Shown: positions 17,053 to 25,922, numbered from the stretch's first letter. The stretch: 64,000 nt of DNA from Heyndrickxia sporothermodurans (GCA_016756695.1 CP066701.1:1702001-1766000), one strand, 5' to 3'. Made by a program: numbers and translations. The notes: generated by a model from the letters alone, not told the origin.

Positions 17053-17277
17053 TTACATTAGTACATTCTCCAGTAAATCTTCTTTTATCACTTTTTCAAG
17101 CAAATCATATTTATCGAGAAAGTGACGATAAAAGGTTGCCCGGTTAATCATGGCTCCCTTTGTAATATCACTGATTGTGATACTGTTGAAATCCTTTTTT
17201 TCCAAGAGTTCTATAAAGGAATCAATAATAAACTTTCTTGTTCGAATTGAACGCAAATCCGTGTTTTCCTCAGTCAT
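17053..17277 (-). pseudogene. TetR-family regulator, N-terminal DNA-binding part (split by transposon)
   Basis: ATG at 17277 follows TGGAGG. The 74 residues form a full TetR helix-turn-helix: RSIRTRKFIIDSFIELLEKK, ITISDITKGAMINRATFYRH, FLDKYDLLEKVI. The frame then ends at the transposon junction. The matching C-terminal domain is at 13453-13875. Divergent from the azoreductase/pirin genes, with a perfect dyad at 17392 between them, so the intact protein most likely repressed azoR. Without its dimerisation domain the fragment is probably inactive, leaving azoR derepressed. Confidence 0.88.
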
Positions 17278-17391
17278 TAAAATACCTCCATTCCAGAATG
17301 ATAAGACATATTTCGTGATTTGTGGCTTATGCAACAAAGTGAAGATTTTGTTGCTTGAGGGGTGAACAGATCATATCTATAATTTGATTAT

Positions 17392-17405
17392 ACAACAAGT
17401 GTTGT
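17392..17405. promoter_or_regulatory. Likely TetR operator between tetR and azoR
   Basis: Perfect dyad ACAACA-AG-TGTTGT in the divergent intergenic region, 66 bp before the azoR start. Confidence 0.6.
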
Positions 17406-17471
17406 GTATGCAATAGTTGTAAAATCAATTCCCTTTTATTGTGGGAACAGGAATTTAGGAGGATTTATTAA

Positions 17472-18107
17472 ATGAATTTATTAGTAGTTAAAGCAAATAA
17501 TCGCCCAGAGGGTGTATCTAGTAAAATGTATGAAACCTTTATGGAGTCTATAAATGATGCAAAAAATCTTAATGTAACTGTCTATGATGTTTTTGAAGAA
17601 GATATGCCTTACTTTGGGCAGGAATTGTTCAATGCTTTCGGTAAATTACAAAGTGGCGAAGAACTATCGGAATTAGAACAACGCCTTCTAGCTGCAAAAC
17701 AAAAAGCGAAAGATGTATTTGCTACAGCAGATGTAGTTGTATTTGTTTTCCCGTTGTGGAACTTAACAGTTCCTGCTAAACTTCATACATTTATTGACTA
17801 CATTGATGAAGCGGGTTATACATTCAAATACGGTCCAGATGGTTCGCCGGTCTACTTAATGCCAGAGAAAAAGATTATTCTAATGAATGCAAGAGGTGGG
17901 TATTATTCTTCACCGGAAATGCAAAATATGGAACATGCAGTGAATTATATGAGAAGCATATTTGCTGGAATGTTTGGTATGGAAGTTACTGAAGAGGTTG
18001 TTATTGAGGGACATAATGCAAGTCCCGATAAAGCAGAGGAAATCATTGAAAATGGAATGCGTAAAGTAACTGAAACAGCAGAGAAATTAGCTTATCAATA
18101 TGTTTAA
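17472..18107 (+). CDS. azoR: FMN-dependent NADH-azoreductase
   Basis: 211 residues; TTAGGAGG precedes the ATG. Flavodoxin-like fold of the AzoR family: N-terminal LLVVKANNRPEGVSSKMYET for FMN phosphate, FVFPLWNLTVPAKLHTFIDY as the conserved P-L-W-N loop over the flavin, and MNARGGYYSS. AzoR enzymes reduce quinones and azo compounds with NADH, protecting against electrophile stress. Followed by a pirin gene 38 bp downstream and controlled by the TetR repressor that is now split. Confidence 0.93.
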   Translation: MNLLVVKANNRPEGVSSKMYETFMESINDAKNLNVTVYDVFEEDMPYFGQELFNAFGKLQSGEELSELEQRLLAAKQKAKDVFATADVVVFVFPLWNLTVPAKLHTFIDYIDEAGYTFKYGPDGSPVYLMPEKKIILMNARGGYYSSPEMQNMEHAVNYMRSIFAGMFGMEVTEEVVIEGHNASPDKAEEIIENGMRKVTETAEKLAYQYV

Positions 18108-18145
18108 TCACACGGTGTAATAGATCCAAAAAAGGAGGACTTGAA

Positions 18146-19018
18146 ATGTCTAATGAATCAATATTTCATAGAGATATAAAAGATTTTTGGTATCCAACAT
18201 ATAATAAAAATGGTTATCCACATGTCCAACAAGGAGTTATTCTTAATCCTGAGAGGAATCAAGAATTTTCTCCCTTTATTCTTATGGCTGAAGACTGGTA
18301 TAAGCGTGGAGTCTTCGCCGATCATCCTCACCGAGGCTTTCAAACTGTAACGTATGTTGTTGATGGAAGGCTTGAACATATAGATAATGCGGGCGGCTAT
18401 AGCCTTTTAAATGCTGGTGATGTTCAATATATGAATGCTGGATGGGCAGCTAGACATGCGGAAGAGGCTTATGATGATGACTTGATTCATACATTACAGG
18501 TATGGCTAAACCTTCCAAAAAGTTTGAAGCGTACAGAAACAGCTTATCAAAACATCTATGTTGAAGATGCTCCTGTAGTGAACTTTGAAGGTGGTTCGAT
18601 TCGAGTTTATTCAGGTGATATTGCAGGAGTAAAAGGACCAATGAATAGTTTGGTACCTATTACGATGGCAGAAATTATCCTTCGTGAAGGAACAGAGTAT
18701 ACACATATTTTACCTGAGAATCATAATTCATTCTTGTACATGTTGGCAGGAGAGATGGAATTCGGAGAAAGTAAGACAAAGATAGCTAAAACAGGAGCGG
18801 CTACCTTATCCTTTAATGAAGGGGGCTCCGAGTCTAACCAAAGTGAATTAAAAATAAAAGCAAAAACTCGTTCTAAAGTGTTGATATATTCAGGCGTTCC
18901 AATTCGGGAAGAAATTGCATTTGGTGGGCCATTTGTAATGAATACAGCAGAAGAAATCCAGGAGGCGTTTCGAGATCTTCAGCTAGGAGTATTTGGACCA
19001 CCTGCTGTAAAAGAGTAA
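18146..19018 (+). CDS. Pirin-family protein
   Basis: 290 residues; AAAGGAGG lies 8 nt before the ATG. Bicupin with the N-terminal metal-binding motif FADHPHRGFQTVTYVVDGRL (two His) and further His/Glu residues (MNAGWAARHAEEA). C-terminal pirin domain GVPIREEIAFGGPFVMNT. Many bacterial pirins act as quercetin dioxygenases or redox-sensing partners; the physiological substrate here is unknown. Co-operonic placement with azoR suggests a shared response to quinone-like stress. Confidence 0.88.
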   Translation: MSNESIFHRDIKDFWYPTYNKNGYPHVQQGVILNPERNQEFSPFILMAEDWYKRGVFADHPHRGFQTVTYVVDGRLEHIDNAGGYSLLNAGDVQYMNAGWAARHAEEAYDDDLIHTLQVWLNLPKSLKRTETAYQNIYVEDAPVVNFEGGSIRVYSGDIAGVKGPMNSLVPITMAEIILREGTEYTHILPENHNSFLYMLAGEMEFGESKTKIAKTGAATLSFNEGGSESNQSELKIKAKTRSKVLIYSGVPIREEIAFGGPFVMNTAEEIQEAFRDLQLGVFGPPAVKE

Positions 19019-19131
19019 GGGGAATTTTCATAGGAAAGGAACTACATTTTGTGGAAGGCTGCTTATAAAATGAAGTATTTTAAATGAGAGATGGACTAGA
19101 ATCGGGGTTTCATTTTTACCTCCATATTCTT

Positions 19132-19247
19132 TCTTCTATTATATATAGCTGTTACTTTCCTCTTCCCCATGCTAAAAAGTTCTTCCCAATGCTTTATAGT
19201 TGGTATCCAAACGGCAAAGGAAGCGGAAAGAGCAGCGGGCAGTCTAT
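19132..19247 (+). repeat. Dispersed ~118-bp repeat, copy B
   Basis: Matches 13132-13249 in the same orientation with scattered substitutions and a one-base deletion (CCCAATGC against CCCAACTGC). The copies flank the split tetR, azoR and pirin genes. Confidence 0.65.
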
Positions 19248-19765
19248 TATGTAATCAATCGTTACTCAATCGGTTTTTTTAATCAAAAATCTATATCAAT
19301 TCGGGGCGGGTCCAGTAGGACTTCGTCCCGTTTCTTTATGTCCAATATCCCTTCAATCCCTTGTCCAATAAGGGTTCCAGCCATCTTTTCTCATTCCTTT
19401 CTTTCTTCTAATATGTTGTTTTCCTCACTGTATAAACCCGTAGGGTTTCAGTTCTCTTTCATGGGTTTTCCAATCATTTTTCCATCTTTTCTCCTGATTC
19501 TTTCCTCCATTATCGGTACCAACTTAATAACATTGTCCGAATATTCGATACAAGCCAGGGCGGAAAAAAGAGGACGAAAATGGGGGTTTTGGGGAAGAAC
19601 TTTATAACATAATGGAATGAAGAAAAAGGCGAGATAAGAGCGGTGGGGCTTAGAGCCGCAAGGGTTTGAGGGGAGTGAGGGGGAGGGAAGGACATTTTAG
19701 CAGTTGAATAATTGTTGTTTATTGACAATAAAGTCGTTTAAATACTTAACTGTACTATGATTATT

Positions 19766-19809
19766 AGAGGATAGTTAGTTCAATATAAGAGCTAATATCC
19801 TCTTTTTTA
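19766..19809 (+). terminator. Terminator upstream of the Tn554-like genes
   Basis: AGAGGATA/TATCCTCT stem followed by TTTTTT. Confidence 0.65.
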
Positions 19810-19897
19810 ATACCTATTAGAATTATAAACTACACTTAGAAGTTCTAGTATAATATGTTTATTTTATGATCTAAAGTTTTAAGGTGGAGGATTGGTT

Positions 19898-20941
19898 ATG
19901 AAAGTACAGGAAGTATTACTTGATGGTAATAAGAAAAGGTATATGCTCCTTGATGAAGGGGGGATTACCTGTAGCTCCAGTTACGAAGTATTTGAAGTAT
20001 TTAGATGCAACTAAAAAAAGCAGCAATACCCTAAAAACATATTGTTATGCCCTAAAGCAGTATTTTGACTATTTGGAAGAAGTAAAAAAGGATTATAAAG
20101 ATATTAATATAGGGGATTTAGCAGAGTTTATGGGTTGGTTAAGGAATCCATATTCAAGTAGCAAAGTAACTCCGTTACAACAAACGAAAGCAAAAAAGAC
20201 AGAGAAAACAGTGAATCTTACTATTACCGTAGTAACTAACTTTTATGATTATTTATATCGGAATCAAGAAATACAAAATGACATGGTGGAAAAACTAATG
20301 AAACAATTATTTACTGGAGGACGTACACGGTACAAGTATTATCTAAAGAGGAAGTTGAACAGATTTATAAGGCAACAATCAACATACGAGATAGGTTGCT
20401 TATTAAACTTCTGTTTGAAACCGGATTGAGAATTGGAGAAGTACTCTCACTGTTTATAGAGGACTTTATTTTTGATCACAAGAATGGACACCGTATTCAA
20501 TTGAAAAATAGAGGGGAATTGCCTAACGGTGCTAAATTGAAAACAGGAGAAAGACAAATACATATTTCACAGGAGTTAATTGACTTGTTTGATGATTACC
20601 TTTACGAATTCATTGATGAATTAGAGATGGATACCAACTTTGTTTTTGTAAAATTGCATGGTAGAAATATTGGGCAAGCAATGAATTATCAAGATGTCAG
20701 TGCATTATTTAAGAGATTAAGAGATAAAATAGAAATTAACGTGCACCCTCACCTATTCCGCCATACACATGCATCAATGTTCTATCGACAGACAAAGGAT
20801 ATTAAACAGGTACAAGAACGGTTAGGACATTCCCAAATTCAAACTACGATGAATCTGTACCTCCATCCTTCGGATGAAGAAATTCGTGAGAATTGGGAGA
20901 AGGCTCAATCAGTCTTTAACTTAGGGAGGGATGAAAAGTGA
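19898..20941 (+). pseudogene. Tn554 TnpA-like tyrosine recombinase, two frameshifts
   Basis: ATG 19898 follows GGTGGAGG. The frame shifts at a GGGGGG run near 19958 (five G would restore DEGGLPVAPVTKYLKYL) and again near 20325-20335. The joined product has a SAM-like core-binding domain (KKSSNTLKTYCYALKQYFDY) and a catalytic domain with R in FETGLRIGEVLSLF, H-x-x-R in HLFRHTHASMF, LGHSQIQTTM and the Tyr in MNLYLHPS. This fits TnpA of Tn554-type transposons. The second break seems to include a short deletion of the linker. Likely decayed. Confidence 0.85.
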
Positions 20942-21670
20942 TAGTCTCCGATAAAGTTAATAATCACTTACCTTTTCTTCAAAAAACCCAATCGCAACTC
21001 TCGTATTATGTTGAGAAACATGTAAAAGAAGACGGTTCTTTTACAGAAAAAAGAGTTAATAATACTTATTTCTTAGTTAACAATTCATGGAATATCAACT
21101 ATTTTGGAACGATTAATAACTTTAAGGAACAATATACTAAAAATAAGAAGATAACTAAAATTAACATTGAATTTAATTTTATCTCCTACTCAGTTAATCT
21201 AGAAATCAAGTATGTATTTTATCATAAGTTATTTAATGATGAATGGACTCTCGCTAATGCATTCGGCACTTTCGATAATTATCTGAAAAAGTTAGCAATA
21301 TTCATCAATAAACATTACCCCAATCTAAAATCCTTTTTGATTTAAATTTAAAGGAAGCTAACGATAAATGGATGTCTTGGCTGAAGAATACTGGACAAAA
21401 GGTAGAAAAATGTTATAAGACAAACGGAAAAGAATATACACATAAAACCCCTATAGTTAATTTTCTTAATTTAATATTTAATAGTCTATCAACCCTTTTA
21501 GATGTTCGTGAAGAATGGGAAAAGGATAGATGGGATGTTAGAATTTTATATAAAAAATATCTTATTGACTACAACCAGTCTTACCAAGGATATCATATTG
21601 ATTTCTCAAAAATTAAAAATGAGCATATAAAACGGGAAACAAAGAAGTATTTCAAACAACGTTTACGGAT
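20938..21670 (+). pseudogene. Tn554 TnpB-like recombinase, frameshifted and truncated by IS
   Basis: Starts with GTG 20938, overlapping tnpA by 4 bp as usual in Tn554. The first frame ends at 21343 after NKHYPNLKSFLI. The next frame continues DLNLKEANDKWMSWLKNTGQ, so one base in a TTTTT run near 21336 is in error or deleted. The second frame runs to the IS3-family copy at 21671 and ends inside it at 21719. The catalytic C-terminal domain of TnpB is missing, as is TnpC. This dates the IS insertion after the Tn554-like element arrived. Confidence 0.8.
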
Positions 21671-21882
21671 TAACCCCCGTATTTTGGACAGTATTTCTCT
21701 TAATCTCACTTTATCTTAAAATTACATTCTTTTTCGTTTCCTTTTGTCCTTTTGAGATCATAGCCATTGCTTCCATTCCTTCAAGGGTAAAGGCTTCGCC
21801 CGACTATCGTCGCCCTTGATTCCATTCCAGAAATGGCTGAAATAATTTTTGGGACAAAAGGAAGAAAAAATGGAAGGGGCGA

Positions 21883-22830
21883 TTAAACCCGTACCCCTTT
21901 GATTTTCACGTTTTCACATTGTTGCTGTTCATAAAACTCATTTGGCGATAAGTCTAAAATACTAGAATGCATGCGTCTTTCGTTATAAAACACCATAAAC
22001 TCTGCGACTGATTCATAGGCTTGTGCATACGTTTCAAATTGCCATCTTGATAAACAATCATCTTCAAAAATTCTATGAAAAGACTCAATGTGAGCATTCA
22101 TATTTGGCGTTTTTGGTGGAATTCTTTCATGTTCTAGTGTATTTTTTTTACAAAATTCTTCAAAGGTATGGGAGATAAACTGTGGCCCATTGTCTGTGCG
22201 AATCACAGGTTTTTCCCTTTCATTTATCTGCTGGCGCTTGAATAATGCCCGCAAAAGAGTTTGTTTTAGGTCTTTTTGTGCAAACTTAATCCCATATAGT
22301 ATTCGACAATACTACGATCATACACATCGATGATGGACAATACAAAGAAGAATCGGTCTTCACCTTCGATGTAGCCATATTTAATGTCAATTTCCCATAA
22401 TTTGTTCGAACTTTTAATCGTCCGATTTCGTGCTAGTTTTCTAGGGTATGAGACTTTCTTTTGCCGTTGCGGGCGTAAAATATCAAGTTCTTTGCACAAC
22501 CGGTAAACTTTTTCTTGTTAATGATAAGATGGTATTTTCGACGAAGTAATTTTGTTAATTTACGATAGCCATAGTTGAAGCCATCGCCTGCAATTTCTTC
22601 AAGTAGGTATTCTTTGATTTGTTCGTCAGATACCTTTTGACCGTCCTCTTTGATGGAATAACCGGGTGCTGGCCGTCCCTCACTTACTTTCTTCTCTTCC
22701 ACACGATAGTTCTTTTGATAATAGTATGTGGATCGAGAAATACCAATGATTTTCAGCACTTTTTTGATCGGGTAGCCTTTTTGAATCCAACGATCGGCTA
22801 CTTCAAGTTTTTCAGCAAGTGAGGGTTTTT
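21883..22830 (-). pseudogene. IS3-family transposase OrfB (copy 2), broken
   Basis: The minus-strand frame is intact over the CAA codon that is a stop in copy 1, but a run of five A (six in copy 1) near 22512 shifts the frame before the Tyr-Arg-Leu-Cys segment, and a short deletion near 22275 shifts it again after YYMGLSLHKKT. The C-terminal DDE part (RTDNGPQF to IESFHRIFEDD) is intact. The two copies therefore carry complementary lesions. Confidence 0.85.
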
Positions 22831-23109
22831 CTTTTTTATAAGATCTCGTAGAATGGCGATTTCAAGGTCTTTTTCACCTAATATTATTTTTAGCTTTTCA
22901 TTTTCCTCGGATAACTCTTTAGAATCAATATCTGGCAGCACAGTAACATCTACTTCACCGTATTTGCCATCTTTATATTCACGAATCCAACGACTTACCA
23001 TGTTCGGATTCAGTTCGTATCGACGTGCTACTAACGAATTATTGCCTGTCTCAGTGGCTTCTTTTACGACTTGTAATTTGAAATCTTTTGAGTGTTTTGT
23101 TCGTTTCAT
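22798..23109 (-). CDS. IS3-family transposase OrfA (copy 2)
   Basis: 103 residues identical to the copy-1 product: helix-turn-helix plus coiled coil. AAGGAGG ribosome binding site upstream and the A-AAA-AAG slippery site near the end are retained. Confidence 0.9.
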   Translation of the reverse strand: MKRTKHSKDFKLQVVKEATETGNNSLVARRYELNPNMVSRWIREYKDGKYGEVDVTVLPDIDSKELSEENEKLKIILGEKDLEIAILRDLIKKKNPHLLKNLK

Positions 23110-23184
23110 TATGTCAGCCTCCTTGGTACATTAAGTAGTATAATATTTATTACTCTTACTGTCCAAGTTCATTTAGGGGCTATA

Positions 23185-23609
23185 GAGCATTGGCAAGAGC
23201 CATCCTACATAAACCTGATCTTCTCTTTTTAGATGAACCAACCTCTGCCTTAGATCCAGTCAATACAAAGCATATTCATGCGGGCCTGAAGAAATTGAAT
23301 CAAGAAGGGACAACCATTTTTTTAACAACCCATGACATGCAAGAAGCAGAAGACCTTTGTGACCGCGTTGCGTTCTTGAATAACGGTGAGATCATGCTAC
23401 TGGACACACCCCGAAATGTAAGAGCACAACAAGAAAATACAACGATATCTCTTTTATTAAAAGGAAATCGTACAGTTGTCGTTGATAAAGGCGAAGAAGG
23501 GGCAAAGGAAATCTATCAATATATGAAAGATGGACAGATTTTAACCATTCATTCCAATGAGCCGACACTTGGAGACATTTTCGTACAATTAACAGGGAGG
23601 AACTTATAA
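23185..23609 (+). pseudogene. ABC transporter ATP-binding protein, 5'-truncated by IS
   Basis: The frame emerges from the IS as RALARAILHKPDLLFLDEPT, i.e. the end of the signature motif region, Walker B with catalytic Glu, then SALDP, the switch His (LTTHDMQEAEDLCDRV) and a C-terminal domain. Walker A, the Q-loop and most of the LSGGQ motif are lost, so the remnant cannot hydrolyse ATP. Its partner permease overlaps the stop codon. The missing half was not found in this window. Confidence 0.92.
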
Positions 23610-24316
23610 TGACTTTTTCATTTAAACGAGTAAATGCCATATTTATTAAGGATTGGAAAGACCTGCAAAGAAATTCCTATATCATTTTTACATTGGCAAT
23701 ACCTTTAGTTTTTGCTGCATGGTTAAGTCGTATGGGTGAAGGAGATGGCATCTTTAGCACCTATCCAATTAATCTTGCTCTTGTTATTGCAGGTGCTTTT
23801 ATCCAAGCGGCAATGGTTGCAGAGGAAAAAGAGAAAAATACATTAAGAGGATTGTTGCTATCTCCTGCTAGTACAGTTGAGATTTTCGTAGGAAAAAGTG
23901 CATTATCTGCTGTCATGACAATTGTTGTGATTATTGGTTCCATCTTTTTATCAGACTTCAAAGTCCCATCACCGCTATTATTCGCAGTAAGTGTATTATT
24001 GGGTTTGGTTTTTTATATTGCGATTGGAACCATTCTTGGCTTAATATCAAGAACCGTAATGGAAACAAGTATTATTGGAATGCCTGTATTAGTAGTCTTT
24101 GGCATGAGCTCTATGTTTAAATCAATGGTGGAAAATAAAACTATCTTAAAGATTATCGATTATTTACCAAATGAGCAGCTAAACACCATTTGGGTCGGCT
24201 TAAGCAATGGAGAAAGCTTTAGTGGAATCATTGGAAATATACTTATACTCCTGGTATGGGCAGCAATATCAATAGTTACTACAGTAGTTATTTTTAGAAA
24301 ACGTAGGATTGATTAA
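23609..24316 (+). CDS. ABC-2 type membrane permease, orphaned
   Basis: 235 residues, about six transmembrane segments (FTLAIPLVFAAWLSRM, INLALVIAGAFIQAAMVAEE, VMTIVVIIGSIFL and others) with the EEKEKNTLRGLLLSPAS loop of ABC-2 permeases. The start ATG overlaps the ATPase stop (TAATG), with GGGAGG upstream. It would export a drug, lantibiotic or lipid, but its ATPase is broken. Substrate unknown. Confidence 0.85.
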   Translation: MTFSFKRVNAIFIKDWKDLQRNSYIIFTLAIPLVFAAWLSRMGEGDGIFSTYPINLALVIAGAFIQAAMVAEEKEKNTLRGLLLSPASTVEIFVGKSALSAVMTIVVIIGSIFLSDFKVPSPLLFAVSVLLGLVFYIAIGTILGLISRTVMETSIIGMPVLVVFGMSSMFKSMVENKTILKIIDYLPNEQLNTIWVGLSNGESFSGIIGNILILLVWAAISIVTTVVIFRKRRID

Positions 24317-24375
24317 TAAAACAACTTGATGTTAATTAAACTTTACTCTAAAGTTCTTGTTTTTCTAAATATCCT

Positions 24376-24406
24376 CTTGAACCTCCAGTTACGTAAGGAT
24401 TTATAA
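24376..24406 (+). promoter_or_regulatory. MerR-type promoter with 19-bp spacer
   Basis: TTGAAC (24376-24381), 19-bp spacer, TATAAT (24401-24406). The spacer holds the imperfect dyad ACCTCCAGTTACGTAAGGA, close to the TipA-type operator pattern. Long spacers of this kind need MerR-family activation by DNA untwisting. It lies 32 bp before the merR-like gene. Confidence 0.75.
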
Positions 24407-24437
24407 TGCACATATACTTTTTATGGGAGGAATGTTC

Positions 24438-25202
24438 ATGAAAGGGAATAACAAGTACTCGATTGGAGAGTTTTCAGAAAAAACAGGAATATCAATTCGT
24501 ACCTTACATTACTATGATGAAATCGGTCTTTTACAACCAGAAAAGCATCCAACGTCGGGACACCGCATTTACGATCATCAAGATATTTTAACCTTACAGA
24601 AAATCATCAGTCTAAAGTTCCTGGGATATAGCTTGGATAAAATCACTAACTTGTTAAAGGAATCGAGTTTTTCCGTTGATTTAAATGAAACGTTAACCCT
24701 ACATTTACAAGCATTAGAAAAAGATAAAGAACGAATTGAACAATCTATCACTGCAATTAAGAGAGTTATAAAGTTATTGGAGAAGGAAGGGGAAGTAGAC
24801 AGCGCCATATTATTCAGTCTTATACATGGTATACAAACGGAAAATATACAAAAAGAGTGGATGGAACGGCACATGCTTGCAGATGTAATGGAAGAGTTGT
24901 CAAACAAAACAGAAGAAGAAAAAATCACCTTAGATCAAACCTTTATTCAATTAGCTAAAGAAGTAAAACAATTGTATGGTAAACCTGTAGAGGACCCAAA
25001 AGTACAAGAAATGATTAAAACGTATATAGAAGCTTCTTTTAAGTTTCTTGGTGATGATTTGATGGAAAGACTAGCGGAAACCAATGTGGAAGAACTGGAT
25101 GTACAAGAACTCGAAAATATGACATCTCCATTTACAGAAGATGAACAAGATTGGCTAAATCAAGCAATGGAATATTATATGAAACAAACGGAATCAGAAT
25201 AG
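24438..25202 (+). CDS. MerR-family (TipA-like) transcriptional regulator
   Basis: 254 residues; ATG 24438 follows GGGAGG. MerR HTH and wing: YSIGEFSEKTGISIRTLHYY, DEIGLLQPEKHPTSGHRIYD, then a dimerisation coiled coil (LHLQALEKDKERIEQSITAI) and a TipAS-like antibiotic-recognition domain (FIQLAKEVKQLYGKPVEDPK). TipAS domains bind bulky peptide antibiotics. It probably activates its own promoter at 24376 and perhaps the upstream ABC genes in intact relatives. Confidence 0.88.
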   Translation: MKGNNKYSIGEFSEKTGISIRTLHYYDEIGLLQPEKHPTSGHRIYDHQDILTLQKIISLKFLGYSLDKITNLLKESSFSVDLNETLTLHLQALEKDKERIEQSITAIKRVIKLLEKEGEVDSAILFSLIHGIQTENIQKEWMERHMLADVMEELSNKTEEEKITLDQTFIQLAKEVKQLYGKPVEDPKVQEMIKTYIEASFKFLGDDLMERLAETNVEELDVQELENMTSPFTEDEQDWLNQAMEYYMKQTESE

Positions 25203-25364
25203 AAATAAGATTTTCTCGACCTCTTAATAATATTGGGGTTAGTATATGATTATGATCTATAAATTTTAAGCTACAATTAAAGGAAAAGTAACAAAGTAGG
25301 TTCCTTACGTTTTGTTGCTTTTTGTATTGAAAAATAGACAATATTATAAAAGAGGTGTAAATGA

Positions 25365-25922
25365 ATGAAACATGCATTAGTTGTTGGAGGCACAGGAATG
25401 TTATCCAACACATCTCTTTGGCTAATGAGTAAAGGCTATCAAGTATCGGTAATTGGACGTAATGTAAATCGAATGGAAGGCTTGATAAGTAGATCAATAG
25501 ATAGATCACTTATAATACCGATTTTAGTTGATTATAGTGATGTAGCGCTTTTGAAAAGGAACTTAAGACAGGCCATTGAACGGAATGGTCCTATTGAGTT
25601 AGTTATTGCATGGATACATTCGTATGCGGAGAATGCTTTAGAAATAATATCAAAGGAAGTTTCACATTGGAACGAAGGGACATGGAGTCTGTTTCATGTA
25701 TTAGGAAGTAGTAGGAATCTTAGTGAAATTAAAAGTGAAATAAATGTATTTGATTCCTGTCGATACCACCAAGTACAGGTTGGTTTCGTCATTGAAAACG
25801 GTCATTCAAGATGGCTAACAAATGAGGAAATTTCCCAGGGTGTTATTGATTCTGTTCAGAATGATAAATTGACAAATATCATTGGCACTCTTGAACCTTG
25901 GGAAAAGCGCCCTTTAGCTTAG
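25365..25922 (+). CDS. Short-chain dehydrogenase-like Rossmann protein
   Basis: 185 residues; GAGGTG precedes the ATG. N-terminal nucleotide-binding ALVVGGTGMLSNTSLWLMSKG and IGRNVNRMEGL fit an SDR, but the chain is short and the YxxxK catalytic pair is not evident, so a catalytic role is doubtful. The C-terminal half (HYHQVQVGFVIENGHSRWL-like) is seen in small Bacillus SDR-like proteins of unknown function. Confidence 0.75.
   Translation: MKHALVVGGTGMLSNTSLWLMSKGYQVSVIGRNVNRMEGLISRSIDRSLIIPILVDYSDVALLKRNLRQAIERNGPIELVIAWIHSYAENALEIISKEVSHWNEGTWSLFHVLGSSRNLSEIKSEINVFDSCRYHQVQVGFVIENGHSRWLTNEEISQGVIDSVQNDKLTNIIGTLEPWEKRPLA

Larger units (their letters stand above)
13876..17057 (+). mobile_element. 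Tn552/Tn402-like transposon inserted in a tetR gene
   Basis: Gene set DUF6431, DDE transposase, AAA ATPase, DUF5348, all plus strand. Related motifs lie at the ends: CCGACAGAATGTGC at 13888, and CCGAAATAATGTGC inverted at 17002-16989, each followed inward by TA-rich T runs; a further CCGGAATAATGTGC in direct orientation starts at 17035. These look like multiple transposase-binding sites. The flanks show TTAAT (left) and TTAGT (right), a near 5-bp duplication. The exact ends are uncertain. The element separates two halves of one TetR gene. Confidence 0.75.
19019..19897. other. Intergenic region with repeat B
   Basis: Carries copy B of the 118-bp repeat, several short frames without ribosome binding sites (including minus-strand MAGTLIGQGIEGILDI around 19370), a terminator at 19766-19809, and the promoter region of the Tn554-like genes. 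A GC-richer stretch lies around 19600-19690. No gene is supported. Confidence 0.55.
21671..23184 (-). mobile_element. IS3-family element, copy 2 (inverted relative to copy 1)
   Basis: About 1.51 kb, nearly identical to 5285-6795 but on the opposite strand. On one side it truncates a tnpB-like gene, on the other an ABC ATPase gene. OrfA (22798-23109) is intact. OrfB has defects different from those of copy 1. No target duplication was found between outer flanks or around either copy. Confidence 0.88.

Noticed and set aside
19200-19607. 135-codon plus-strand frame
   Set aside because: Starts inside the 118-bp repeat, no ribosome binding site, Ser/Phe-rich low-complexity product; the frame is not kept in the other repeat copy.
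22853-23134. Frame opposite OrfA of the IS (also at 5333-5614)
   Set aside because: Antisense shadow of the transposase gene.
5285-23184. Simple composite transposon with target duplication
   Set aside because: Outer flanks (AATCTC at the left, GAGCAT at the right) are not direct repeats and the ATPase is truncated on one side only.
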